This document shows, in pieces, positions 22,872-34,589 of a stretch of 64,000 nt of DNA (position 1 is the first letter of the stretch; each line of letters starts with the position of its first letter). The stretch is from Hexactinellida sp. DTS-2022. Its lineage: Eukaryota > Porifera > Hexactinellida. Both the position numbers and the translations under genes were made by a program. Below the pieces are notes generated by a model, which ran no database searches, was not told where the DNA came from, and saw only the letters and a list, made by a program, of their open reading frames with translations. Where the stretch lies: positions 682,001 through 746,000 of the forward strand of contig JAPNXP010000016.1 in NCBI GenBank assembly GCA_028753945.1, in the 5' to 3' direction.

Positions 22872-23466
22872 CGTACAACAACTAACAAACTCTGTCACAC
22901 AGACAGTACTGAAATTCAATAAATATTTTGATTTCATATTCATGTCACTGAAAATATGAAAGGACACACACATATTTACATTAACCGTAATTTCGTATTA
23001 ACCGTGTTCGTACAACAGTTTACTGTATATCTAGCTGAACATGACGATAATCCTGTACCGTTCAGTGTATGAACCTAGATCTGACATCTAATTAATGGTA
23101 TCTTTGGAGCTATGAATGTTAAACTGACATATTTTTGACATTGGTATTGCCCTATTGTATTAGTTACTGTATATTTCTGTACAACTATACACGTCAATCC
23201 ATCTGACATATGGTAGCTTCAGGAGAAGGGAGTCAAGGGGTATATCCATATTGTATAGATGTAGATATAGATGGACTCTAGCAGGTTCTGAAAATCCAAA
23301 GCATTGCATACAACTTTCTAACTCGGACAATTCGTTTCTACGTTCTATTCTTCTCAGTATTTATAAGTAGAATCTTGTTTTATAGCTACTTCTAATCCTT
23401 GCCTTTCTTGTGTATCCTCAGTTGATTTTCCATTAAATGATTTTATCTTGTAAACTAATATAATCT
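22872..23466. other. Intergenic, no gene seen
   Basis: Includes a CGTATTAACCGTGTTCGTAC MITE end near 22990-23025, otherwise featureless. Confidence 0.4.
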
Positions 23467-23690
23467 AAATATCTATACTATTAATCGCACATAATTACCG
23501 ACCTCTAAGAGACTTTATCATAAAAATCTGAAAATTTAATAGAACATGTACATTAATGATGCGGACATGCTGGTCACACCAGATCGCCAATATGCTAACT
23601 CATTATCGCATGATGACGTAATCATTGAAATTTCATATTGTTAAATTTTACTATTTAGGCCTATTTACGGACATACCTAATTTCCGGAAC
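23467..23690 (+). mobile_element. Helitron-like 5' fragment
   Basis: Begins TCTATACTATTAATCGCAC preceded by A, a typical Helitron 5' end, and is the inverted homologue of 15361-15565. No 3' hairpin is evident, so it is probably truncated. Confidence 0.5.
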
Positions 23691-23905
23691 GGGACGGTAC
23701 CATTCCAGAAAATCAAAGTACCTAAATTACGGAATTCCGCGGAACGGTTCCGGAAAATATGAATACCTAATTTCCGGAAATTCAAATGCCTATTTTCCGG
23801 AAATTATAAATGCCTAATTTCCGGAACAAATTTATTCCGGGAATTTAAATGCCTAATTTCCGGAATATACGATTTCGTTAATTTTGATCCCTAATTTCCA
23901 GAACA
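23673..23905. repeat. Cluster of TTCCGGAA palindromes
   Basis: About six degenerate copies of a 25-30-bp unit built on TGCCTAATTTCCGGAA. It may be the subterminal repeat of an unrecognised MITE. Confidence 0.6.
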
Positions 23906-24104
23906 AAGATACCTCCTTTGAGTCCTTTCACTTAATTAACCCACGATCGAAAGATATGTGCAACCCCTTGGATGCCCTACCGAGATCCCGAGTAAACCAA
24001 AATAGTGATTCCAATTTCCAATCTTCCTTTCCAGTCTAAAATTCCTATTTTTATTCTTTTACCCCCGGTGTAAGCGCGTTTTGGGTATCCAGCGATTTAG
24101 GCCC

Positions 24105-24300
24105 TCTGGGTCCCTGAAACACTAGCGATACAGGGACGGGGATCCCTAAATCGCTAGCGTTTTGTGATCGTGGGGTCCCTATATCGCTAGCGTTTTGTGG
24201 TCGTGGGGTCCCTATATCGCTAGCGTTTTGTGGTCGTGGGGTCCCTAAATCGCTAGTGATACAGGTACGCCAGTGTTTTGGGTGCCCTCGTTTCTGTGCC
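24105..24300 (+). repeat. ~33-bp tandem repeat (GGGTCCCTATATCGCTAGCG)
   Basis: Four to five copies of a roughly 33-bp unit containing TCCCTATATCGCTAGCGTTT then TGTGGTCGTG. A shorter inverted set is at 29398-29460. Confidence 0.8.
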
Positions 24301-24412
24301 CTAAATTACTAGAGATTTAGGGACCTAAGTTTACATAAAGTGAGTACATCCTAAATAATGTGACTACTTGATGATATAGATAGGTAATTGTAATTCCTAC
24401 GGTAGGCCTAAC

Positions 24413-27400
24413 CATAGCAATCTATAGGCAATGGCACTCTAGTGAATTACTGGACCATGGATGGCAATTACCATGGGATTATTCTATACAATAACTTGAA
24501 ATTTAAAGATGATTTGAGTACTTATGGTGAATTCACCGACTTTATGCCCCTTAGAACTTATTTTTGGAATAACTGCGATAATATAAACTTGATTTTCAGG
24601 GATATTCACTATATTAATCTAGCGGTAACAATTGTTTGAATTCATCCCTACAGAACGATTAAAATTCGTTTAGATCATATTCACGTTCAAGAAATACAAG
24701 TACTGAATGATTATAGAAGTTATAAACACTTGAGTAGCTGACAAATTTCTACATTCTGCCCAATAAACGTCAGAGTAGTGAGAGTACGAATTTCACTAAC
24801 CACATAATAACCACCCATAATTTTTACACTCAAAATTTGTAGTATCGGGGCCGGGTTAGTGTTGTGATGGAGACACACCCCGGCAGGAGGCACGAGTGTC
24901 GTGAAGGAGACACCGTGGCAATAAGGAAGCGTGACCACCCACAGGCGTGAGTGGAGTCATGGGGTCGAGGGTCACCCTCCTGATGAGTTCCTGTAATGGA
25001 ACGAAACCCCACTAGTAGGTTGTACGCTACTAGTCTACAGTTGCCCATCGTCGTAGTCTCCGTTACTACAAAATTTTTACGATATTCAATAATGATTTTA
25101 ATTGCATTGTTACTTGCTAAACTTCATAATTTTCACTGCGTATTTGAATTTCAACATGACTTGCCTCGTACCTGGTTGTAAGTCAAACTATTCTGACAAA
25201 GATGAATATGTACCTGTTTTCTCTTTCCCCACTGATGTTGAAACTCGTGAGAAGTGGTTCCGAGCAATACCTAGGCAGAGAGAAGACTACGAGATGAATA
25301 AACGATTGAAGGTACGTACTTTGTTATAATATGTTTACTTTTATATTGTATTCTATGTCTTTTGTTTTGAAGGTCTGCATACACCATTTCCATGAAGAAG
25401 ACATAGAGAGGACCATTCAATACTTCAATGGAATGGAGATGATTGAGACGATCAGGAAGAAAGTGGCTCTGAAGAAGTGTGCAGTCCCTAGCATCTTTCC
25501 AAACTGTCCTAGCTATCTGACAGATGCTGCTGATAGATGTCAAAGACTATCTTTAGATGTTAAGGAGGAGAAGAGGGTACAGGAAGCCTACCAGAAGAGC
25601 CGCGCAGATTTCAAAGAAACTGAATCTAAGTTTATTCTTTCTACTCTTAATTGTATTATTTCTAAGTTACATCTAATTGAACTACCTAACGGTTGGCTTC
25701 TTCATCGACCCAATTCTACAATCATTCTATTTCTTAAGATTCACTATCATAATGAAATTTCTACGATCGAACGTTCAATAATTGTTGATGAAAAATTAGA
25801 TTGTAAGGCTTTTTATAAAGAAAATAATAGAATCAAACTATCTTGTAATTCGTTCAACGATATCAGATTGTTAGAAAATATTATTCATGAAGTTGAAATA
25901 TTTGAAATGAGTCCAAAAGATTGCTCAATTTCCACAGCGACCCCTTTGAAAAAACATGTCGAGAATGCCATTCATAATCTTTCTAGTGCTATTGATACAC
26001 TAGATCCTACCCATTCCACATTTGATTTCGAAGCCGAGAATGATTCTATGCTAATTCGTCTTAATTTTTTGCTCGATCAGCTGAAATACTTAATTGTTGA
26101 TAAACATGCTCGTCGTTATAATATTCTCACTCAGGTCTTTTGTCTAAAAGTTCACGGAATTTCACCAGCTTGTTATCGGCTTATCCAAAGCTCTAACTGT
26201 ATAATACTTCCACACGAACGTAATTTGTTGAAGATCAAAAATAGTATTGGCCTAGAGAGTGAGTATACTAAAATTCTTCAAGAAATTGCTACCACGTTTA
26301 ATGATTTAGAGCGCCATGTGATTCTTCAAATGGATGAAGTTCACATTCGTAGTGATGCATCCTATAAGGGAGGAAGGGTAATTGGGTCGATTCGTAATCC
26401 GGATGATCCACATACTACAGTTTTTTCTATGATGGTTTCTAGTTTATCGGCCAAGTTTTCCACCATTGTGCGATTAATACCTTTGGGTTCTTCATCTGCA
26501 GAATCATTATATCCAATTGTTAAATCTACTATTTGTGACATCGAAGCTTGTGGTCTGTTTGTTGAAGCTGTGTGTACTGATAATTATCCACTCAATGTTC
26601 GTTTATACAAATTCTTTTCAATTAATTCGAGACTGGAACCAAAGGTACAGCACCCATGCAATCCACAAAGAAGTTTAATTTTGTTTTTTGATTTTGTTCA
26701 TATCATTAAGTCCATTAGGAATAATTGGTTAAATCTAAAAAATTTAGACAATACATTTATTTTTCCGAAATTTGCTGAATGTAAATTATGTGTACAACAA
26801 AATATCAGTAACGTAAACAAAAGTTTTTACGTCTCCATTTCTAGAACCAACATTTCGACCACTCATTTTACCTCTAAATCTCTTTATCCTGAACTATGTT
26901 ATGCACCCTTTCAGGATATCCGTAATTTATTCAATTCTGATAAATGTAATGTCTTGAAGCGAGCACCAAGATTAACAGCGAAAGCGTGTTGGCCCTCAAG
27001 GTTAGAACGACAAAATGTTAGTTTTGCTTTGAAAATTTTCCATGAGACAACATATGCCGGCTTATTATCGTGGAAAATGGAAAAAGACATCATACACACG
27101 AATCAAACAGTAGAATTCCTTGAATTAATCAATCAGGTGTGGAAACTATTCAATGTCAACTGGGTCGGAAAAGATATACGTTTTAACGATGAATATTCAG
27201 CTCCAATTTACCCAGGAGATTTTCGTTTACAATTTTTAAACAACGTCGTCTCTTGGTTGGATATTTGGAACAATCTGCCATCTTTATATGGAAAGTTAAC
27301 ACCACAAACCTTTACCAGTTTCAGACACACATGCGAGGCGTTACCACTGCTGGTCAAACAACTTACCGAGAACTGCGGATACCAGGACCTTCTAACTGCA

Positions 27401-28608
27401 AGAATTCAAAATGATGCGATGGAGCACCACTTTGGTTTATATAGACAGATGTCAGGGTCTCACTACCAGATTTCATTTAACCAAATTTTGGAAAGCGAAC
27501 GCAGACTCCAACTTTCAAACATTATAAAAGTGTTCGCTCTAAAATACGGTGCTATCTCTTGTGAAGACAGTATTTCTCTTAAAGAATACCTTCATAAATT
27601 TGCTGACGATTTTGATAGTTGTAATGAGGAGCAACACGATATCGAACTTTATCTAACCACATTGAATGAAATTTCAGTCCCTGAAATAGAGGTTTCTCAA
27701 ATGGAATGTCTCGTTTATATAGCAGGATACGCAGTCTTCTCTTACTTTAAGAAGTCTAATGGCTGTCTATCTTGCCATCATCTTTTAACATCAGATAAAC
27801 TCCTGGAAGTTAACAATGACGTTGGCTCCCAATATACTTTGATTGATTTAGTGGATAGGGGCTCTCTTAAATATCCTTCTCGTTATGTGGTAAAATGTGT
27901 TTGCATATTATATGAAACCTTCCTCAAAATTGACAACTGTGAATCTTTAAGTAAGGAATTCTATTCTGGACCATCCCGTAGCCTGTTGATGAGTATCTCT
28001 ATGAACTTTATTGCAGAGAGATACAGTGATGTCTGGAAAGATTGGTGTTTGGAATTGGGATATATTAAAGAAAATGTGTTTAACTTGGTCAAACATTATC
28101 TTATCAAAGAGGGTTCGAAATTATAATGCCATGGTTTTAAATAAAGATAACACTAAACTAAAAAATACAACTAATTTTCTTGCTTGTTTTGTTATAGGTT
28201 ATTCTACTACTTATTGAGTGTGTCTACGAGCCTTAGAGAGAGCGATGTGTCTACGAGCGTTAGAGAGAGCGATGCGTGTCTACAGTCAGTCGAACAGTTA
28301 AAGGATTCACATGTTGCTTATGTACCATTTCTTGATTCTATGTATTTGTTCATATAGTATAATGCTGTATTGTTTGTGTTGCATTTAATTAATTAAAAAT
28401 AACGTATTTATTTCTAAATTAATATCCAAATATTATGAGAATTGGGGCTGGGTAGTCTTATAATTTAAAATATAACATTTGTTACACATTAAAATACCAC
28501 TGAAAGGCTTTATGACAATTAATAGAAATTTGGAAAACCCATGGTAATTGCCATCCATGGTCCAGTAATTCACTAGAGTGCCATTGCCTTAGTATATAGA
28601 TTGCTATG
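24413..28608 (+). mobile_element. Complete P element (THAP transposase)
   Basis: Ends CATAGCAATCTAT and ATAGATTGCTATG, flanked by GCCTAAC (24406-24412 and 28609-28615; 7 of the 8 bp expected for P elements). Just inside is a perfect 49-bp inverted repeat (24429-24477 and 28538-28586, starting CAATGGCACTCTAGTG). The 4.2-kb element holds a two-exon transposase with all expected motifs. Downstream of the ORF are 2.5 copies of a 30-bp repeat containing GTGTCTACGAG (28208-28275). Confidence 0.85.
25156..28126 (+). CDS. P-element/THAP9-type transposase, apparently intact
   Basis: Cut-and-paste DNA transposase. Exon 1 is 25156-25311, then a 61-bp intron (donor AAG|GTACGT, acceptor TTTTGAAG|GTC) and exon 2 25373-28126, giving 969 residues. 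Splicing completes the THAP zinc finger: Cys3 and Cys8 in exon 1, the CIHH pair just after the junction, and AVPSIF, the THAP AVPTIF box. The RNase H-like core shows MDEVHI (Asp373), CTDNYPLN (Asp455) and a late NDAMEHHFGLYR (Glu736), matching the three acidic catalytic residues of P transposase. The HIIKSIRNNW motif belongs to the inserted GTP-binding region. The YIAGYAVFSYF...C..C motif near the C-terminus is usual for THAP9-like proteins. No stop or frameshift. Human THAP9 is 903 residues. Alternative splicing of the intron would remove the finger. Confidence 0.93.
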
Positions 28609-28740
28609 GCCTAACTAACACTACATTTCTTTGCAAATTTCACACGCCCACTTATAGTTTGCGTCTGTCCACGCCAGTATCGGGATCCGCATACATTCTT
28701 CGTGAAACCATTCTTGACAATCTGCACATTGTATCATTTT

Positions 28741-29175
28741 CAGAGGTGGTGAATTTGCTGTTAACAGCCATTTTGGCTGTTTGCTGTTAACAGCTAACTG
28801 TTAGCTGTTAACAGCTAAGAATTCGTCCCCAATTGGCATTCAACCTTAACTGCAATTAAGTCGCCTTTAAGCTTATAACAGCCAATGTGAGTTGTTAACA
28901 GCCAATTCTAGCTGTTAACAGCCAATTCAAGCTGTTCATATTCAATACTTGTATCAGTAAAAATTAAGGAAAAGGGACAAGTAAAGAAAGTTATACTCAA
29001 AATGTTTAGATTCGAATTGCATATCGTATTTACATAACAGTGAATATGAAACTAAATGATTATATAATAATATTTCAATTATTGCATTGGTTAGCATCTA
29101 GCTGTTAACAGCTTTGATTTTCATTTGCTGTTAACAGCCAGTGGCTGTTAACTGCTTGGCTGTTTCCATCCCTGG
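28741..29175. mobile_element. MITE-like cluster of GCTGTTAACAGC palindromes
   Basis: About nine copies or near-copies of the 12-bp palindrome GCTGTTAACAGC in two groups (28757-28935 and 29100-29155) separated by AT-rich DNA. The right end reads AACAGCCAAGCA on the minus strand after CCAGGGATGG, a hAT-like terminus. TSD not resolved. Confidence 0.55.
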
Positions 29176-29560
29176 ATTCATTTTGCCTCCTTCCTGAGTA
29201 CGGCATTTACAAAATATATCGATCCTCTTTCTATTTTTCACTTAGAAAGATTTTTAAACTTTCTATTTTTCAATTTTTCACTATTTTCACTCAAAAACTA
29301 AAGACAATATATAGAAGAGTATGCCTAGAGTATGCCTGGGAATATATAGAAGAGTATGCCTTGAGCCTATAGGTTCTATATGGGTGGCCTCGTTTTGGGG
29401 ATCCAAAGGGTCCCTAAAACGCTAGCGATATAGGGACGGGGATCCCTAAATCGCTGGATACCTAAAACTCGCTTACACCGGCCCTAAATCATTAGCGTTT
29501 TAGGGCCCGATTAGTCCGAAATCGGTAAAGTAGGGACCAGTCCAGTGATAGAGACTAGAC

Positions 29561-29706
29561 CTCTGCGCGGGTTAAAAATTAATTAATTAATTAATTAATT
29601 AATGCGGGTCGCGGGACCCGCAATCCGCAGGTTCATGCGGAACAAAGGATCTGAATATTTTTCGGGGCGGGGGCGGGGGCGGCACCGTATACGACCCGCG
29701 CAGAAG
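29561..29706. mobile_element. Short inverted-repeat element with (TTAA)n
   Basis: CTCTGCGCGGGT at the left and ACCCGCGCAGAAG at the right. The inside has (AATT)n at 29578-29603 and GCGGG-rich inverted motifs. Confidence 0.55.
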
Positions 29707-29741
29707 ACTCCTTAAAATATTACAATATTATTAGTTATACT

Positions 29742-29800
29742 CAGTGGCGTAGCTAGGGTTTCGGGGGCCCCGGTTCAAAAGTATGTGCCGGGGCCCCTGG
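29742..29800 (+). mobile_element. hAT-like solo terminus
   Basis: CAGTGGCGTAGCTAGGG is a widespread hAT MITE terminus in animals; no matching opposite end is seen nearby. Confidence 0.45.
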
Positions 29801-29837
29801 CCCCACTAGTTCAAATTGGAGTAGTATTTTTTTTTTA

Positions 29838-30355
29838 ACCACAAATTTGAGATTCTCAAAAGTGGTTCTAATGGACTCGCAATGGTTGATTACCCCATAT
29901 ACAATCCAAATAACAACAATAGGAGGCATAGTTTATCCTAGAATGAAAATTAGAAACTGGCCTTCTCGTTTGATGGCCTTCTCGGTGACATATCTAGCCG
30001 TATATTAAGTAGGCCATGTCCCGGATCAATTTTTCGGGGCCCAATTTTCCAGTGACAGGCTTATTAATAAATTTTTTTTTAGTCCCAATATGGTGAAAAA
30101 TCACCTAGGCTAATATTATAGTAAATACGGTAACTAAACAAACACAAACCTCAGAGGGACCAAATTTCCATGAAAATTTTGGTCCCCAGGACCATGGCCT
30201 ACTTAATATACGGCTAAATATGTCACCGAGTAGGCCAGTTTATAATTTTCATTCTAAGCTAAACTATGCCTCCTATTGTTATTATTTGCATTGTATTTGT
30301 ATATGGGGTAATCAACCATCGCGAGTCCAATTTGAGAATCTGAGATTTGTGGTTA
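29838..30355. repeat. Inverted repeat related to the foldback family, split by a GGTCCC element
   Basis: Left arm 29838-30022 and right arm 30189-30355 are inverted copies, each ending in the TTAAGTAGGCCATG terminus of the foldback family. The 165 bp between them belongs to the CACTGGAAAATTGGTCCC family also at 40185-40470. Confidence 0.7.
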
Positions 30356-31009
30356 AGCTGTTTATTCCATGGTGACGGACCACTGACGGTAACAATCTAT
30401 AGTAAATTTTTAAAATTTCAAATGTCATGAAAACTGAGGCGGTGGGCACTTATTATTCAAGAGTTTGATTTTGAGGTAAATTATCTGCCAAGCAATAAGA
30501 ATCATAAATTAATAATGCAGATGCCTTATCGAGATTGGTAAATCATGGTTCTAATTATGGATGTTTTGCTGACAATTCGACAACACATAATTCAAAAGAT
30601 ATAGTGACCTTACAGAGATTAGTAATGTACCGAACCTTGAGGACATAAGATTTTATCAACTAAACGCTCACACCATTAGCAAGGTAATACATGAACTCGA
30701 AGCTGTCCCTACGCGTCTACAATTTGTGTATCAAGCTCTAGGGAAAACTGATCCATTCAGAACTTACAAGCAGATTAGTTCTGTTACGGTTGAAAGATGG
30801 TGTGTTGGTTCGAAAGTATAATACGGACGCGTTTTCCGAAGAAAATGCGGTGGTAGTGGTACCCAAAAGTATGAAGAAAGACATGTTGATTCAGGCGCAT
30901 GAAAAAGGAGGTCATCAAGGTGTTGATAGGACTTTGAGTATTATGAAATTGCGTGGTCATTGGGTTGGAATGAATCGGGATGTATAATTGCATCTGTCAT
31001 ATTGCGAAG

Positions 31010-31361
31010 CAGGGTTGATTTTAAAAAAAATTTAAAAATCAAAAAAATCCGATTTTTTTGATTAAAATCAGAATTTTGATTTTAATTGTTTTTTTTTGCA
31101 ATCTATATCACACTGGAGTATATTATTTGGCTAATAGACTAATTACATTGTTAATGACTCATTATCAATGTAATTTGACTCATTATCAATGTATTTCTTC
31201 TTTTTTTCGCAAAAACAATAGACATAAAAAATCTGATTTAAATCAAAAAAGACCGACTTTTTTGATTTAAATCAGACTTCTTTGATTAAAATCTGATTTT
31301 TGATTTAAATCATGATTAAAATCAATGATTAAAATCACTTGATTTAAATCAAACAACCCTG
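31010..31361. mobile_element. hAT MITE inside the gypsy integrase
   Basis: CAGGGTTGATTTTAA... and ...CAAACAACCCTG ends, filled with repeats of GATTTAAATCA. Flanks TTGCGAAG and ATGCGAAG are 7/8 identical, with two extra bases at the right edge. Confidence 0.75.
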
Positions 31362-31538
31362 TAATGCGAAGTTTGTCAGAAAGCCAAACTTCCAACTAAA
31401 GCTCCTTTAGTAAACACGCCAGTAGGAATAACTATGCAGTTACTTCAAGTAGATGTGTTAGAAGTCCCAATCAGTATTAAAAGAAATCGATACTAGCTAG
31501 TAGTAGAGGATGCATTTTCAAAGTGGATTGAGTGTTGC

Positions 31539-31647
31539 CAGGGGCGGCGCGGCGCCCCTGAGTCCACCGGGTTAGGGGCGCCTTTTAGGGGCGCCACCCT
31601 AAGAAATCGGGTTACACCCGATCTGTTGAATGACCGCCCCGCCCCTG
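31539..31647. mobile_element. 109-bp hAT MITE inside the gypsy integrase
   Basis: CAGGGGCGGCG and CGCCCCTG ends. Flanking 8-mers AGTGTTGC and AATGTTGC differ at one base. The integrase reading frame continues on both sides. Confidence 0.8.
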
Positions 31648-32027
31648 AATGTTGCCCCTTGAGAGACCAGAGAGCCGAAACGATCACAGAAATCCTGGTT
31701 AAAATATTCGCTAGACTGGGAATTCCGGAATACTTCCACTCAGAATCAGATCAAGGTAGAAACTTTGAGTCTACTTTACTCAAGGATACATGTATGTCGC
31801 TAGGAATTGTTAAGACCCATACAACCGCGTAACACCCTCAAGGGAATGCACTGGTCGAACGCAGCAACAGGACTGTCTTACAAATGCTGAGAAAAGCTTT
31901 GACTGGGAAGAGAATTTACATTTAGTATCATTCGCATACAGAACAACGAAACATTCAACCACTGAGATATCACCATTGCAGTTGATGTATGGACGCGACC
32001 GACCCTCCTGGTAAGATGCACCTAGAA

Positions 32028-32213
32028 ACAGGCTTTCATCTAGGCAAAATTTTCTGCGCGCCTAGATTAAGTTTGAGCTCGCTCACACGCGCCTAAAATA
32101 CTCAATTTGTATTACGTCTATGGGAGCATCTCTCGATTTTCACGCGCCTAGAAAAATTTCTTTCCAAAATTACGCGCCTGTAGGCGCGTCGCGTACGCCT
32201 AGATGAAACCCTG
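32028..32213. mobile_element. MITE, CAGG(C/G)TTTCATC(T/C)AGGC family, copy 1
   Basis: CAGGCTTTCATCTAGGC is inverted as GCCTAGATGAAACCCTG, with GCGCCTAG-type subterminal repeats. Flanks share TAGAAA. A copy is at 46541-46690. Confidence 0.75.
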
Positions 32214-32490
32214 GTTAGAAAGGTATGAACCATCGGCGTACGAACGTTATTTTCGGGAAAGTTAGCGGCGATAAGAGAGTTTGTTGAGGGATACATAGTA
32301 AAATCGCAACAGCTGCCAAAAGGAACATTATGATAAAGGCTCTAAAGTTTTTGATCCCTCAAAGTTTACAGTTGGGAATCCACGAATCCACGAATGGGTG
32401 TAAAATCTCGACGATAGATGGGAAGACGGGTGGAGAGTGATCGTAGTTGTCAAATTCAACACTTCGATGGAAGGATTCGGGTTGTACACA

Positions 32491-33786
32491 TTAAGGTGTA
32501 AAATCTCGACGATAGATGGGAAGACGTTGCAAGTAATTCATCAATTTAGGGAAACTTGGATGATGAATAGAAATGCCAGATTGGAATGCGTTATGCCATG
32601 CCTCAGCATAATTGTTTGTCCTAGCTGTTAGATTCAATACGCGTGCATGCATATTCCAATACCTCATTGGAAATGGAGGAAGCCTTCTAGTTTTGTCAGG
32701 TAACTTTTTGCCGACGTAATTTGTTTCAAAATAGTTTGCTACTTTTATTGCAGCTTGCGGAAATTCACCCATTAGTAAAGTGAAACAATGACATACTTCA
32801 TTTTCCGGAACAAATGCGAGACTGGGAAGCATTCTCATATATATAGCGAACTCTGGATCTTCCATATACTGTGTTGTTAGCCCCAATGATTGTATTTTCC
32901 TAAAGATATTTTGGGAAAAATGAAAGAAACAACCAGATACTACAGCAATGAATTGTTCCTTCAATGCATTGATGGCTGCTTTTTCGAAATCTACCATTAT
33001 ATAACCTGGATTCAATTCTGGTTCAATCTCTACTAACTTTCTGAACATCCTGTTGTAAGTAAATTCGTTTTTATGTCAGCAGTACATATGTATATGCAAG
33101 GGAAGATAAACCCATCTTTTTCGGCATGAATGGTATAAAGTTGATAGAACTGTTGAGGTGCTACTTTAAATGTTCCATCGGCATACCAACTTTGAGATAC
33201 CGAGAGAATTGAAACCATTTTAGGTGTGCCAAACATAAGTAATCTGTTGTTATCTCCAAAACCTGAGTCAAACAGTAAAAACGGTTCACCCTTTGAAGTT
33301 ACTGATCGAGAATTTGTAACTCAGAGCAAATGCTGGATTAGCCAAACTTTCAAGACCATTTTTTTGCTTACGAATTGTTCTTTTAATCGAATCGGTTTTC
33401 GGCAGTTGGACAAGGGTTGAAGTCTCCATCGTTGAAACGCCAGAAGCGAAAATAGATCGAGTACTTTCCTCGGAATTTTGGCTAGCACGTTCCTTCATTT
33501 GGTTGTAACCTTTCAGCATTTCAATGCGTGGTTTGTCAGAACTATGCGTGTGACTTTATTGAATCTCTATAATATCAATAGGGTTCACGATGGCTAATTC
33601 ATGGCTGGTGGTCAATCGTGCTTTGCATTGCCCGCGTTTCTCACACACCCAGTGCTGGAATTCTTCAGTAGCTCTATTTAATGTATAAATTAATCCGAAT
33701 ATAACAAGTTTATCTCTACCTCTCTTGTTTCGGATTGTTTCGGCAATTAAAGGAGACGCCATATGGAAGAATAAATTTAAAATCAA
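32491..33786 (-). pseudogene. MULE transposase relic with FLYWCH-type finger
   Basis: From right to left: a FLYWCH-like segment (KLVIFG...W.C....CKARLTT, 33556-33786), a linker frame (33286-33519), a frame with WYADGTFKVAP and QLYTIHA (33033-33236), and a frame with GYIMVDFEKAA, HFSQNIFRKIQ and NNYAEAWHN (32491-33048). The DG, DFE and YAEAWH positions match the D-D-E core of Mutator-like transposases. At least three frameshifts separate the pieces, so it is inactive. Confidence 0.8.
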
Positions 33787-33894
33787 TGTTTTTGCTAAAT
33801 TGACTCAATATTTATCTGTTTAAGAAATGCATATTTATTAGAAATAATGCTCTCAGAACCAAAAACATCGGGCAAAAACATCTGTAATATTTCG

Positions 33895-34335
33895 TCTTTT
33901 GGGGACCAAAATGTAAACCAGGACAAATTTTCTGAAATATTTTTGGTCTGGGTTAAAATTTGGTCCGGTCGGACCAAATACAGTCAAGTTCTTTTATTAT
34001 GAACATTCAAGGGACCAAAAATTGTGTTCATAATAAAGAGACTTCATAATAAGCGAACTCTACTTAATACAAACCCTATGTAAATTGGTAAATTGGGACC
34101 GTATGGTTTGTTCATAATAAAAAATCTTCATATTAAGCAGACGAAATCTTGTTCATAATAAGCAGACCTGACTGTATAGCTGAAATATTTAGTCCGGGGG
34201 GACCAAAATGTAAACCCGGACCAAAAATGTCTGAAATATTTAGTCCGGGTTAATATTTGGTCCGGTCGGACCAAATATAGCTGAAATATTTGGTCCGGCC
34301 GGACCAAAAACAACACGGGCCGAATATTTCGTGAC
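33895..34335. repeat. GGACCAAA-rich MITE array
   Basis: Repeated GAAATATTTGGTCCGG/CCGGACCAAATATTTC units with ends near GGGGACCAAAATGTAAAC and CGAATATTTCGTGACA. A second copy is at 37655-37905. It contains the 33981-34174 MITE. Confidence 0.65.
33981..34174. mobile_element. TA-flanked MITE inserted in the GGACCAAA array
   Basis: CAGTCAAGTTCTTTTATTAT and ATAATAAGCAGACCTGACTG ends with TA on each side. Confidence 0.7.
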
Positions 34336-34589
34336 ATACCTACAACCGATATCAATCAAGCATATTATTATTTAAAGCTATTGACTATTGTAGTATATAG
34401 AGCCTGTTCTTTCTATAATATTCTGACTATGACAAGTCTCATAACATACAATGCAGCAATACTAAAAGATCTAACCAATTGAAATCTCACTTATTAATTA
34501 GAATATTAGTTATATTACTAGTTGAATCTCAGGCCTATAATATTCTTCAGATGGAGATCAGTCAGAATTTTATTACATACAGTATTATA

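Larger units (their letters stand above)
24065..29481. mobile_element. Outer inverted-repeat element enclosing the P element
   Basis: CCGGTGTAAGCG...GGTATCCAGCGATTTA at 24065-24100 is inverted at about 29442-29481, and the CTAAATCGCTAGCG tandem motifs lie just inside both ends. The P element (24413-28608) and a GCTGTTAACAGC cluster lie within, so this is a nested structure. Superfamily not determined. Confidence 0.6.
30420..32490 (+). pseudogene. Ty3/gypsy retrotransposon relic (RNase H end and integrase)
   Basis: The RNase H C-terminal pattern NADALSRL is at about 30510-30540. The integrase zinc finger (HEKGGHQGVDRT) is at about 30897-30935, followed by the core (VEDAFSKWIE, about 31503-31535; DQGRNFES near 31750). 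The late segment YGRDRP is near 31990, and a WEDGWRV-type C-terminal motif is near 32425. Stop codons and frameshifts abound, and three MITEs (31010-31361, 31539-31647, 32028-32213) cut the coding sequence. No LTR found. Reverse transcriptase and gag are missing. Confidence 0.8.

Noticed and set aside
24720..25048. Minus-strand frames upstream of the P transposase
   Set aside because: They lie in the P element 5' region between TIR and transposase start and show no family motif.
31058..31270. Plus-strand frame MIKIRILILIVFFCN...
   Set aside because: It falls wholly inside the 31010-31361 hAT MITE made of GATTTAAATCA repeats.
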